Positions 44,068 to 51,699 of a stretch of 62,556 nucleotides of DNA are shown in pieces (position 1 is the stretch's first letter; every line of letters starts with the position of its first letter). The DNA lies in NCBI RefSeq assembly GCF_030646155.1, contig NZ_JAUTDN010000039.1, forward strand, positions 1 to 62,556. Reading direction: 5' to 3'. Both the position numbers and the translations under genes were made by a program. Origin of the DNA: Conexibacter sp. CPCC 205762 (GTDB taxonomy: Bacteria > Actinomycetota > Thermoleophilia > Solirubrobacterales > Solirubrobacteraceae). Below the pieces are notes generated by a model. That model searched no databases and was not told the DNA's origin. It saw nothing but the letters and a program-made list of their open reading frames with translations.

Positions 44068-44715
44068 ATGGTCGACGGCGGTCCCGTGCAGGTCGTGCAC
44101 GGGGCCAACGTCGCGCGGATCCTGTTCGCGACCAAGGCGACCGCCGAGCCGGGGCGGGGGAGGCTGCTGGCGCGGCTGACCCCGGTCGCCCCGCTCGGCG
44201 GCGGCGAGGCGCAGTACGCCGTCACCGGCCAGAAGGTCGTCGACGGGAGGCTGTACGTGCGGGTGATGCTCGCGCGGCGGCCGAACGGCAGCGCCGGCTG
44301 GGTCGCGGGCGACGACGTCGCGCTCGACCGGACCCGCTGGCGGATCGGGGTCGACCTGCGCGCCCGCACCGTCACCGTCGCCTACGACGGGAGACGCGTG
44401 AAGACGATCCGCGCCGTCGTCGGCAGCCCGTTGAGCCCGACGCCGCGCGGCAGGTTCGCGGTCTCGGAGCTGCTGCCGCAGCGGCCGGCGAGCGGCTTCT
44501 ACGGCAGCCTCGTGATCCCGCTGACCGCCTATTCGGACACGTACACCGAGTATCAGGGCGGCCCCGGCCGGGTCGCGATCCACGGCCGCGGCGGCACGTC
44601 GCTGGCCGATCCGCTCGGCACCGCCAGCTCGCACGGCTGCGTCCGCATCTCCAACGGCGACGCCGACTGGCTCGCGCGGCGGATCGAGCCGGGCGTGCCG
44701 GTCACGGTCCGGTGA
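44068..44715 (+). CDS. L,D-transpeptidase (YkuD family)
   Basis: A 215-aa protein with a YkuD catalytic domain that forms 3-3 peptidoglycan cross-links or anchors proteins. The active site reads IHGRGGTSLADPLG followed by SSHGCVRISN, with Cys191 as nucleophile. The N-terminal about 85 residues look like an SH3-type segment (VTGQKVVDGRLYVRVML, GWVAGDDV). No signal peptide or TM helix is visible from ATG 44068 or GTG 44065, which is odd for a periplasmic enzyme. The start is just behind the protease stop, so translation is coupled. Confidence 0.85.
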   Translation: MVDGGPVQVVHGANVARILFATKATAEPGRGRLLARLTPVAPLGGGEAQYAVTGQKVVDGRLYVRVMLARRPNGSAGWVAGDDVALDRTRWRIGVDLRARTVTVAYDGRRVKTIRAVVGSPLSPTPRGRFAVSELLPQRPASGFYGSLVIPLTAYSDTYTEYQGGPGRVAIHGRGGTSLADPLGTASSHGCVRISNGDADWLARRIEPGVPVTVR

Positions 44716-44732
44716 GCGGACGGCGGGTGAGC

Positions 44733-44760
44733 GTTGCCGGGGCCGCCCAGCCCCGGCAAC
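44733..44760 (+). terminator. terminator after the L,D-transpeptidase
   Basis: A perfect 11-bp stem (gttgccggggc with gccccggcaac), 6-base loop, 17 bases after the stop; flanking bases can extend the pairing. Confidence 0.8.
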
Positions 44761-44839
44761 GTTCGCTCACCACCCCCCGGCGGTTTGAGAACCCGCCTTG
44801 CGAGTCAGGCTCTCGAGCACGCGGATCGACCGCGCGGAA

Positions 44840-44858
44840 TTAGGGTAGCCTAACTCGC
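44840..44858 (+). promoter_or_regulatory. IdeR/DtxR-type iron box
   Basis: TTAGGGTAGCCTAACTC matches the left and central parts of the 19-bp DtxR/IdeR consensus (TTAGGTTAGSCTAACCTAA) at about 14 of 19 positions. It abuts the GTG start of the first permease gene and overlaps a TANNNT hexamer, so iron-loaded repressor would block transcription. Confidence 0.75.
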
Positions 44859-45857
44859 GTGCAGTCGTCGTCACGCAGCGTGGGCCTCGCGATCGCCCTC
44901 GCGGCTCTCGCGCTCGCGGTCTTCCTCAGCCTCGCGCTCGGTGCCCGCTCGATCCCGCTCGCCGACGTGATCGGCGACCTCTTCCATCCGGACGGGTCGC
45001 AGGACGCGACGATCGTCCACGAGCTGCGGCTGCCGCGGACGCTGCTCGGGCTCGGCGTCGGCGCCGCGCTCGGGCTCGCCGGCGCGCTGATGCAGGCGCT
45101 CACGCGCAATCCGCTCGCCGACCCCGGCCTGCTCGGCGTCAACGCCGGCGCCGCCGCCGCGGTCGTGATCGCGGTCGGGCTGTTCGGGATCGGCGGGCTG
45201 ACCGGCTACGTCTGGTTCGCGTTCGCCGGCGCGGGCGCCGCGGCGGTCGTCGTCTACCTGCTCGCCGCCGCCGGCCGCGGCGGCGCGACGCCGGTCCGGC
45301 TCGCGCTCGCCGGCACCGCCGTCACGGCCGCGCTGCTGGCCGTCACGCAGGCGGTCACGCTGCTCGACAGAGAGGCGTTCGAGACGTGGCGCTTCTGGTG
45401 GGTCGGCTCGCTCGCCGGCCGCGACTCGGAGACGCTCGCGCAGGTCGCGCCGTTCCTGATCGCCGGCGCGCTGCTCGCGCTCGCGCTCGCGCGGCCGCTC
45501 AACGCGCTCGCGCTCGGCGACGACGCCGGCCGCGCGCTCGGCGCCCACGTCGGCCGCACGCGCGTGCTCGGCGGGATCGCGATCACGCTGCTGTGCGGCG
45601 CCGCGACCGCCGCCGCCGGGCCGATCGCCTTCATCGGGCTGGCGATCCCGCACGTCGCGCGCGCGATCGTCGGGCCCGACCAGCGCTGGGTGCTCGCCTA
45701 CTCGCTCGTGCTCGCGCCGCTGCTGCTGCTCGTCGCCGACGTGCTCGGCCGGCTCGTCGTCAGCCCGCAGGAGCTGCAGGTCGGCGTCGTCACCGCCTTC
45801 GTCGGCGCGCCGCTGTTCATCGCGCTCGTGCGCCGCAGACGGATCGCGCAGCTGTGA
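44859..45857 (+). CDS. FecCD-family siderophore ABC transporter permease 1
   Basis: A 332-aa polytopic permease for ferric siderophores. Typical segments are RLPRTLLGLGVGAALGLAGALMQALTRNPLADPGLLGVNAGAA near the N-terminus and GPIAFIGLAIPHVARAIVGPD near the C-terminus. About nine to ten TM helices are present. GTG 44859 is directly downstream of an iron box and the message may be leaderless. The second permease follows after 40 bases. Confidence 0.94.
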   Translation: MQSSSRSVGLAIALAALALAVFLSLALGARSIPLADVIGDLFHPDGSQDATIVHELRLPRTLLGLGVGAALGLAGALMQALTRNPLADPGLLGVNAGAAAAVVIAVGLFGIGGLTGYVWFAFAGAGAAAVVVYLLAAAGRGGATPVRLALAGTAVTAALLAVTQAVTLLDREAFETWRFWWVGSLAGRDSETLAQVAPFLIAGALLALALARPLNALALGDDAGRALGAHVGRTRVLGGIAITLLCGAATAAAGPIAFIGLAIPHVARAIVGPDQRWVLAYSLVLAPLLLLVADVLGRLVVSPQELQVGVVTAFVGAPLFIALVRRRRIAQL

Positions 45858-45897
45858 AGCGACGCGCGCAGAGCGTCCGGCCGGCGGGGGCACGTCT

Positions 45898-46965
45898 GTG
45901 AGCGTCGAGGCGCCGCGGATCCTGCCCGGCCGCGTCGTGCGCTCGCCGCGCGGGCGCGTGGCGCTGCGGGTCGAGCGGCGGCCGTTCGTCGTCGGCTGCC
46001 TGCTGGTCGTGCTGGTGGTGCTGCTGGCGATCGTCGGGATCGCGACCGGCGACTACCCGCTGTCGCCGCGCGAGGTGGTCGAGACGCTGCTCGGCGGCGG
46101 CGACCCCTCCAGCGCGTTCATCGTCGAGACGCTGCGGCTGCCGCGCGTCGTCTGCGCGCTGCTGGTCGGCGGCGCGCTCGGGCTCGCCGGCGCGATCTTC
46201 CAGTCGATCACGCGCAACCCGCTCGGCAGCCCCGAGATCGTCGGCTTCACCTGGGGCTCGGCGGCCGGCGCGGTGCTCGTGATCACCGTGATCGGCTCCA
46301 GCACCGGTGCGGCCGTCTCCGGCGGCGCCGTGCTCGGCGGCGTGCTGTCGGCGGTGCTCGTCGTCGGGCTCGCCTGGCGCCACGGGATCCAGGGCTACCG
46401 GCTCGTGCTCGTCGGGATCGGCATCGGGCTCGTCACGCGCGCCTTCACCGAGTACCTGCTGACGCGCGCGAGAGTCGAGGACGCCGCGCAGGCGGCCGTC
46501 TGGATCGCCGGCTCGCTCAACGGGCGCGGCTGGGAGCAGGTGCGGCCGCTGGCGCTGGCGCTGGTCGTGCTGGTGCCGCTGGCGCTGACGCTCGGCCGCA
46601 CGCTGCGGGCGCTGGAGCTGGGCGACGACGCGGCGCGGGCGCTCGGCGCGCGCGTCGACTCCGGCCGGCTGGCGCTGATCGGCGTCGCGGTCGCGCTGAC
46701 GGCCGTCGCGACCGCGGCGGCGGGGCCGATCGCCTTCGTCGCGCTGGCGGCGCCGCAGGTCGCGCGGCGGATCACGCGCGGCTCCGGCCCGGGGCTGCTG
46801 CCGTCCTTGCTGATGGGTGCGCTGCTGCTGGAGGCGAGCGACTGCGCCGCTCAGCGCGTCTGGCCGGCGCAGCAGCTGCCGGTCGGGATCGTGACCGGCG
46901 CGATCGGAGGCATCTACTTGGCATGGCTGCTCGCGAGCGAGTGGCGCGGAAGGAGGAGCGGATGA
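45898..46965 (+). CDS. FecCD-family siderophore ABC transporter permease 2
   Basis: A 355-aa permease that should pair with the preceding one. It has ETLRLPRVVCALLVGGALGLAGAIFQSITRNPLGSPEIVGFT and GPIAFVALAAPQVARRIT. A longer cytosolic N-terminus precedes the first TM helix. GTG 45898 is the start. The ATPase gene overlaps its stop by four bases. Confidence 0.94.
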   Translation: MSVEAPRILPGRVVRSPRGRVALRVERRPFVVGCLLVVLVVLLAIVGIATGDYPLSPREVVETLLGGGDPSSAFIVETLRLPRVVCALLVGGALGLAGAIFQSITRNPLGSPEIVGFTWGSAAGAVLVITVIGSSTGAAVSGGAVLGGVLSAVLVVGLAWRHGIQGYRLVLVGIGIGLVTRAFTEYLLTRARVEDAAQAAVWIAGSLNGRGWEQVRPLALALVVLVPLALTLGRTLRALELGDDAARALGARVDSGRLALIGVAVALTAVATAAAGPIAFVALAAPQVARRITRGSGPGLLPSLLMGALLLEASDCAAQRVWPAQQLPVGIVTGAIGGIYLAWLLASEWRGRRSG

Positions 46966-47807
46966 CGGAAGCCGACGGCGGCGCGACGCCCGCGGAGGGC
47001 GGGAGCGACGCGCCCGCGCGCCTGAGCGGCAGCGGGCTGCGGCTCGCCTACGACGACCGGCTCGTCGTCGACGGGCTCGACGTGGCGATCCCCGACGGCT
47101 CCTTCACGGTCGTCGTCGGGCCCAACGCCTGCGGCAAGTCGACGCTGCTGCGGGCGCTGTCGCGGATGCTGAAGCCGCGCGGCGGCAGCGTCCTGCTCGA
47201 CGGCGCCGACATCCGCTCGCAGCCGGCGAAGGCGGTCGCGCGGCGGCTCGGGCTGCTGCCGCAGAGCCCGACCGCGCCCGACGCGATCACCGTCGCCGAC
47301 CTCGTCGGCCGCGGCCGCTACCCGCACCAGAAGCTGCTGCGGCAGTGGTCGCCCGACGACGAGCGGGCCGTCTCGGAGGCGCTCGCCGCGACCGCCACGA
47401 CCGACCTCGCCGAACGGGCCGTGGACGAGCTGTCGGGCGGGCAGCGCCAGCGCGTCTGGCTGGCGATGGTGCTGGCGCAGGAGACGCCGCTGCTGCTGCT
47501 GGACGAGCCGACGACCTTCCTCGACGTCGCCCACCAGATCGAGGTGCTCGACCTCTGCGCCGACCTGCGCGAGCGCCACGGCCGCACGCTCGTCGCGGTC
47601 CTGCACGACCTCAACCACGCCTGCCGCTACGCGACCCACCTGATCGCGATGCGCGACGGGCGGATCGTCGCCGAGGGCGACCCGAGCGAGATCGTCGACG
47701 CGGCGCTGGTCGAGCGGGTCTTCGGGCTCGCCTGCCGCGTCGTGCCCGATCCGGAGACCGGCACGCCGCTGGTCGTCCCGGCGGCGCGCCGGTCGCGCGT
47801 GGGGTAG
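46962..47807 (+). CDS. siderophore ABC transporter ATP-binding protein
   Basis: A 281-aa FepC/FecE-type ATPase. Walker A is GPNACGKST, the Q-loop is in LPQSPTAP, the signature is LSGGQRQRVW, Walker B is LLLLDEPTTFLD, and the switch His is in VLHDLNHA. GGAAGGAGG precedes ATG 46962; an earlier in-frame ATG at 46923 inside the permease gene is less likely. It converges with the binding-protein gene after six bases. Confidence 0.95.
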   Translation: MTEADGGATPAEGGSDAPARLSGSGLRLAYDDRLVVDGLDVAIPDGSFTVVVGPNACGKSTLLRALSRMLKPRGGSVLLDGADIRSQPAKAVARRLGLLPQSPTAPDAITVADLVGRGRYPHQKLLRQWSPDDERAVSEALAATATTDLAERAVDELSGGQRQRVWLAMVLAQETPLLLLDEPTTFLDVAHQIEVLDLCADLRERHGRTLVAVLHDLNHACRYATHLIAMRDGRIVAEGDPSEIVDAALVERVFGLACRVVPDPETGTPLVVPAARRSRVG

Positions 47808-47813
47808 GCGCCG

Positions 47814-48839
47814 CTACGCCTTCGCGAGCGCGGCTCTGAGCTGCGGCACGGTTCTGCCGAGCGCGTAGGGGATGCTCGTGACGGTGCCGGCGGCGAGCGC
47901 CATCGCGGTGTCCATGTCGCCGACGATCACGGCGCCGCCGCGTCTGACGACGTCGAGCTGCTGGTACGTCGCCATTCTGTCGAGCGCGGCGACGGACGGT
48001 CTGTCGTAGCCGAGCACGAGCAGCGCGTCGACGTCGAGCAGGTCGAACTTCTCGGGGCTGAGGTAGGCGTAGAACTCGTCGCCGACGACGTCGGCCACCG
48101 CCGCCGGCTGTCTGAAGCCGAGGCTGGCGACCAGCCGGCCGCGCGCGTCAGTGTCGGAGAAGACCGACATCTGGCCGTCCGCGGTCGGGGTCACGACCAT
48201 CACCGTTCTGCCGGCGAAGCCCGGGTTCTCCCTGCGCGTTCTGGCGAACAGGTCGTCGAGCCCGCTGACCAGTCTCTCGGTCTCCGCTCTCATCCCGAGC
48301 GCGGTGCCGATCTGCACCGCCTGCTCGGTCGGCGGCAGGCCCCAGGCGGGATAGCCGTCCGGCGTCGAGACGATCGGCGCGATCTGTCTGAGGCGGTCGT
48401 GGTCGGAGTCTCTGAGGTTCTGGCCGACGGCGACGATCAGGTCCGGCCGCAGCGCTGCGATTCTCTCGAACGGGATCTCCTGGCCCTCGAACAGCTCCGG
48501 TCTGGCGTCGCCGAGCGCTCTCAGGGACCACGGCCCGACGCCGCGCTTCCACTCCGGGATCCACTTGATCAGTCCGACCGGGACGACGCCGAGCGCGAGC
48601 ACGGTGTCGTGGTCGTTGTAGCCGTAGACGACGACGCGCTCGGGCATCCGCTCGACGGTCGTCTCGCCGTATCTGTCGCTGACGGTGATCGGGAAGCCGC
48701 TGCCCTGCGGGCTCGTCGCGGTCGCGGAGGCGTTGGTGCTGCCGCCGTCGTCGTCGCTGCCGCAGGCGGCGAGGAAGATCGTGGCGGCGGCGCCGGCCGT
48801 TCCGGCGATGAAGCCGCGGCGGGTGGGGCGGAGTGTCAT
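47814..48839 (-). CDS. iron-siderophore substrate-binding lipoprotein
   Basis: A 341-aa FepB/BtuF-fold binding protein. The N-terminus has a twin-arginine-like RRGFIAGTAG and a lipobox LAAC with Cys26, so it is probably a Tat-exported lipoprotein. The body shows ERVVVYGYNDHDTVLALGVVPVG and LRPDLIVAVGQNL, typical of class III binding proteins. It overlaps the siderophore-interacting protein gene by four bases. It serves the convergent permease/ATPase operon. Confidence 0.93.
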   Translation of the reverse strand: MTLRPTRRGFIAGTAGAAATIFLAACGSDDDGGSTNASATATSPQGSGFPITVSDRYGETTVERMPERVVVYGYNDHDTVLALGVVPVGLIKWIPEWKRGVGPWSLRALGDARPELFEGQEIPFERIAALRPDLIVAVGQNLRDSDHDRLRQIAPIVSTPDGYPAWGLPPTEQAVQIGTALGMRAETERLVSGLDDLFARTRRENPGFAGRTVMVVTPTADGQMSVFSDTDARGRLVASLGFRQPAAVADVVGDEFYAYLSPEKFDLLDVDALLVLGYDRPSVAALDRMATYQQLDVVRRGGAVIVGDMDTAMALAAGTVTSIPYALGRTVPQLRAALAKA

Positions 48840-49648
48840 GCGTCGATCCAGTCCTTCGTGTCGTCGTACTTCCAGTAGCCGAGGATGTGCATCGCGGAGC
48901 GCTCGATCCCGCGCTGCTCGCGCAGGCAGTCGCGCACGGCCCGCATCACGCCCGACTCGCCCGCGCCCCAGACGTGGCCGGCGCCGTCGGGCAATGCGAC
49001 GGTGCGCGCCGCGTCGGCGAGCGCGAGCGTCTCGCCGGCGTGCACGCCGCCGCGCTCCACCCAGGTGACGTCGAGCCGGCCGGCGCAGCGCAGCGGCTGG
49101 CGCTCGGCCGCGTTCTCGACCTCGATCAGCGCGATCGCGCGCTGGAAGGCGGGCAGCGTCTCGGCGATCGCCGCGAGCGCCGGCAGGCCGGTCTCGTCGG
49201 CGATCAGCAGGTTCCAGGCGGCGCCGTCGCCGTGCTCGTGGTGCCAGTGGAAGCGCGGGCCGGCGTAGCCGAGCCGGTCGCCGGGCTGGGCGCGGGCGGC
49301 CCAGCGGGAGGCGGTGCCGTGGTCGCCGTGGACGACGAAGTCGATCTCCAGCGTCGCGGTCGCGGGGTCGTGGCGGCGGACGGTGTAGTTGCGCGCGTGC
49401 TGCTCGGGCACGCCGTCGGGGAAACGCCAGCCGTCGGCGGGGAGGACGACCTCGGCGCCGTCGTCGGGCCAGATCAGCGTGACGATCTCGCCCGGCTGCT
49501 CGACCGGGAAGTCGGCGAAGCCGGGCGTCTGGAAGGCGATGCGCACCATCCGCGGCGTCAGCCTCGTGAGGTGGCGGACCGTGGCGACGCCTGTGCGCAG
49601 GGGAAACGGCCGCGGCGACGGTCTACGTCGCGCGGGCGCGGCGGGCAT
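48836..49648 (-). CDS. siderophore-interacting flavoprotein, ferric-siderophore reductase
   Basis: A 270-aa SIP-family protein (ViuB/YqjH type) that reduces and releases iron from ferric siderophores with FAD and NAD(P)H. The flavin motif region is ARNYTVRRHDPATATLEIDFVVHGDHGTASRWA, followed by GPRFHW and LLIADETGLPA. The C-terminal region has VWGAGESGVMRAVR and LGYWKYDDTKD. It is first in the minus-strand iron operon, 32 bases from two iron boxes. Its Shine-Dalgarno is weak. Confidence 0.93.
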   Translation of the reverse strand: MPAAPARRRPSPRPFPLRTGVATVRHLTRLTPRMVRIAFQTPGFADFPVEQPGEIVTLIWPDDGAEVVLPADGWRFPDGVPEQHARNYTVRRHDPATATLEIDFVVHGDHGTASRWAARAQPGDRLGYAGPRFHWHHEHGDGAAWNLLIADETGLPALAAIAETLPAFQRAIALIEVENAAERQPLRCAGRLDVTWVERGGVHAGETLALADAARTVALPDGAGHVWGAGESGVMRAVRDCLREQRGIERSAMHILGYWKYDDTKDWIDA

Positions 49649-49679
49649 GGACAGAGGAGGACTCCTTCGGGACGACTTC

Positions 49680-49726
49680 TTAGGGCACCCTAACAGGTGC
49701 CTACCCGAAGGTTAGGTTGCCCTAAC
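49680..49726 (-). promoter_or_regulatory. two tandem IdeR/DtxR-type iron boxes
   Basis: TTAGGGCACCCTAA (49680-49693, perfect inverted repeat) and GTTAGGTTGCCCTAAC (49711-49726, perfect 6-bp arms) both resemble the DtxR/IdeR operator and are spaced about three helical turns centre to centre. They lie upstream of the siderophore-interacting protein gene on the minus strand. Confidence 0.78.
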
Positions 49727-49730
49727 GCCG

Positions 49731-49779
49731 GATCCCCGTGAAGTCACTGGTCTGTGGGACCAGCAGCTTCACGGGGATC
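49731..49779 (-). terminator. long hairpin terminator after the sugar dehydrogenase gene
   Basis: A 13-bp outer stem (gatccccgtgaag with cttcacggggatc) encloses an inner stem (ctggtc with gaccag). It begins five bases after the stop of the minus-strand sugar dehydrogenase gene and separates it from the iron operon. Confidence 0.8.
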
Positions 49780-49783
49780 GGGC

Positions 49784-51385
49784 TCAGCGCGGGCGGATCG
49801 TAGTGCGGAGCGTGGTCGGGGCGCGGCCGGCGGCGGTGAGGCGGACGCGGACGGCGACGCGCGGGTGGGCGCCGCGGCGCAGGGCTCTGCTCAGCGCGCG
49901 CCGCGCGCTCGGCGTCAGCCGCGCCTTCAGCGTCGCCGTTCTGCCCGCTCTCACGCGCGCGGCGACGCGGCGCAGCTGCAGCGTCCGTCTGCCGCTTCTG
50001 AACGACGCGCCGGCGGTCGCGCGGCAGGCGACCGCGCAGCGGACGCGCACGACGACGCCGCCGTTGCGCAGCAGCCGCTGGGCTCTCGTCGCGCGCAGGC
50101 CGCCGCGGACCGGCGCGCTTCTGGCCGGGGCTCTTCTCGCGCCGCCGGGCGTCGTCGTTCTGCCGCCGCCGTCGCCGACCGGCGGCGGGGGCGTCGTGCC
50201 GTCGCCGCCGCCGGGCGGGGCGGCGGGAGCGCAGGGGACGGCGGTGCTGTTCTCGACGATCCGGTAGACGCTGCCGCCGCCCGCGGTCGCGTAGAGGCAG
50301 CCGCCGGCGTCCTCGCCGAACGAGGTCAGGCCCGGGATCGAGAGGCCGCTCTCTCTGACGGTCGCGGCCGCGCCGGGGCCGGGGACGGCGCTGCTCAGCT
50401 GCGGCTTGGCGTTGTCGCCCCAGATCACGCGGCCGAACAGCGACGGCAGCGACGGGTCGCGCACGACGTAGCCGGCGATCAGCGCCGCGTAGCCGTCGCT
50501 GTGGAAGAGGTCGAGCAGCGGCAGCGTGCTGCCGGCGAGCGGGCAGGGCGTCGTTCTCGAGCCGTAGGCGAAGCTGCCCTCGCAGGTTCTCCAGCCGAGG
50601 TTGGCGCCGCGGCCGCGGCCGGAGCTGACCGGCAGCCAGTCGATCTCCTCGGTCGTGCTCTCGCCGACGTCGCCGATCACGAGGTCGCCGGTCGAGCGGT
50701 CGAACGAGAAGCGGAACGGGTTGCGCAGGCCGTAGGCCCACACGAGCGCTCTCGTGCCGCCGGCGGCGGCGAACGGGTTGTCGGCCGGGACGCTGTAGGA
50801 GCCGGCGACGCCGCCGCGCGGGTCGAGCCGCAGCACCTTGCCGAGCGGGCTGTCGAGATCCTGTGCGTTGGCGCTCTGGGCACCGTCGCCCGGTGCGGCC
50901 CACAGCAGGCCGTCGGGCGTGAACTGGAGCTGGCCGCCGTTGTGGTTGGTCGGGCCGTCGGGGTGCGGGAGGTGGAGCACGAGCCGGCGCGAGGCCGGGT
51001 CGGCGGCGTCGCCGGTCGGGGCTCTCAGCTCCTCGATCCGGTTGTCGCCGCCTCTCTCGGTGAAGTAGACGTAGAACAGCCGGCTGGTCTGGAAGTCGGG
51101 CGGGAAGGCGATCGACAGCAGGCCCTCCTCGCCGGCGGTGTCGACGACGCCGCGGAGGTCGAGGAAGGTCGACGCGACGCCGCCCTTGACGACCTTCACG
51201 ATCCCCGCCTTCTCGACCACGTACAGCCGCTCGCCGTCCCCGGGCGCGCCGCTGACGTGGACCGGGGTGTCGAATCTGGGGCCGATCGACTGCAGCCGCG
51301 GATCGGCCTGCGCCGCCGCCGTCGCGCCCGCGAGCGCGCAGGCGGCGAGCGCCGCCGTGATGAGGAGCTTCGAAAGCCGTCGCAC
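49784..51385 (-). CDS. secreted PQQ-type glucose/sorbosone dehydrogenase-like protein
   Basis: A 533-aa exported six-bladed beta-propeller. A signal peptide (LLITAALAACALAGATAAAQA) is followed by the GSDH domain (about 30-365), with VVEKAGIVKVV, GEEGLLSIAFPPDF, NHNGGQLQFTPDGLLW and WAYGLRNPFRFSFD, the typical motifs of soluble PQQ sugar dehydrogenases. A Pro/Gly/Thr linker and a basic C-terminal domain of about 110 aa follow. GTG 51385 is chosen because the signal sequence begins there; the longer upstream frame is unnatural. It is divergent from the B12-controlled nrd operon. Confidence 0.87.
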   Translation of the reverse strand: MRRLSKLLITAALAACALAGATAAAQADPRLQSIGPRFDTPVHVSGAPGDGERLYVVEKAGIVKVVKGGVASTFLDLRGVVDTAGEEGLLSIAFPPDFQTSRLFYVYFTERGGDNRIEELRAPTGDAADPASRRLVLHLPHPDGPTNHNGGQLQFTPDGLLWAAPGDGAQSANAQDLDSPLGKVLRLDPRGGVAGSYSVPADNPFAAAGGTRALVWAYGLRNPFRFSFDRSTGDLVIGDVGESTTEEIDWLPVSSGRGRGANLGWRTCEGSFAYGSRTTPCPLAGSTLPLLDLFHSDGYAALIAGYVVRDPSLPSLFGRVIWGDNAKPQLSSAVPGPGAAATVRESGLSIPGLTSFGEDAGGCLYATAGGGSVYRIVENSTAVPCAPAAPPGGGDGTTPPPPVGDGGGRTTTPGGARRAPARSAPVRGGLRATRAQRLLRNGGVVVRVRCAVACRATAGASFRSGRRTLQLRRVAARVRAGRTATLKARLTPSARRALSRALRRGAHPRVAVRVRLTAAGRAPTTLRTTIRPR

Positions 51386-51480
51386 GCAGGCGATCTTGCC
51401 GCGTTGGGCGGAAGCGAAACCGGGAGCCGCTCCGGTTCCGTCCGGCTGCGGGCGTAGCTTGGCGATCCCCGCGTGATAGC

Positions 51481-51588
51481 GCGGGACGTGGCGGTCAGCG
51501 AAGTCCGGTGAGATTCCGGCGCTGTCCCGCAACGGTGAAGCCCCGCCTCGACGGGGACGAGCCCGGTCGCCTGACCTCCCACGTGCGT
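51481..51588 (+). ncRNA. cobalamin riboswitch 1, upstream of nrdB
   Basis: The core AAGTCCGGTGAGATTCCGG, then GCTGTCCCGCAACGGTGA (51501-51537), and the B12-box-like GAGCCCGGTCGCCTGACC (51559-51577) are the conserved parts of the cobalamin (AdoCbl) aptamer. The flanking gacgtgg (51485) and ccacgtg (51579) can form the closing P1 helix. It controls the nrdB-nrdA-exbB-like-exbD-like operon, so B12 should switch this reductase off, as described for Streptomyces class I RNR. Confidence 0.93.
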
Positions 51589-51672
51589 TGAACGTCCTCG
51601 GCAGAAGGACCGCTCACGGCAGCTCGCGCGTGCTCGTCCACCCCTGGACGGCCCGCCGGCAGACCTGGCACT

Positions 51673-51694
51673 CCTCCCGCCGACCTGAAGGAGG
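51673..51694 (+). promoter_or_regulatory. nrdB Shine-Dalgarno and possible sequestering arm
   Basis: The nrdB ribosome site AAGGAGG (51688-51694) can pair with cctcc at 51673-51677. This anti-SD arm is a plausible expression platform for the riboswitch about 85 bases upstream, acting on translation initiation. Confidence 0.45.
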
Positions 51695-51699
51695 CCCAG

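Noticed and set aside
44065..44070. Programmed frameshift fusing protease 2 to the L,D-transpeptidase
   Set aside because: The protease ends with a normal stop and a complete DUF11-type domain; no slippery sequence is present, and a coupled restart is simpler.
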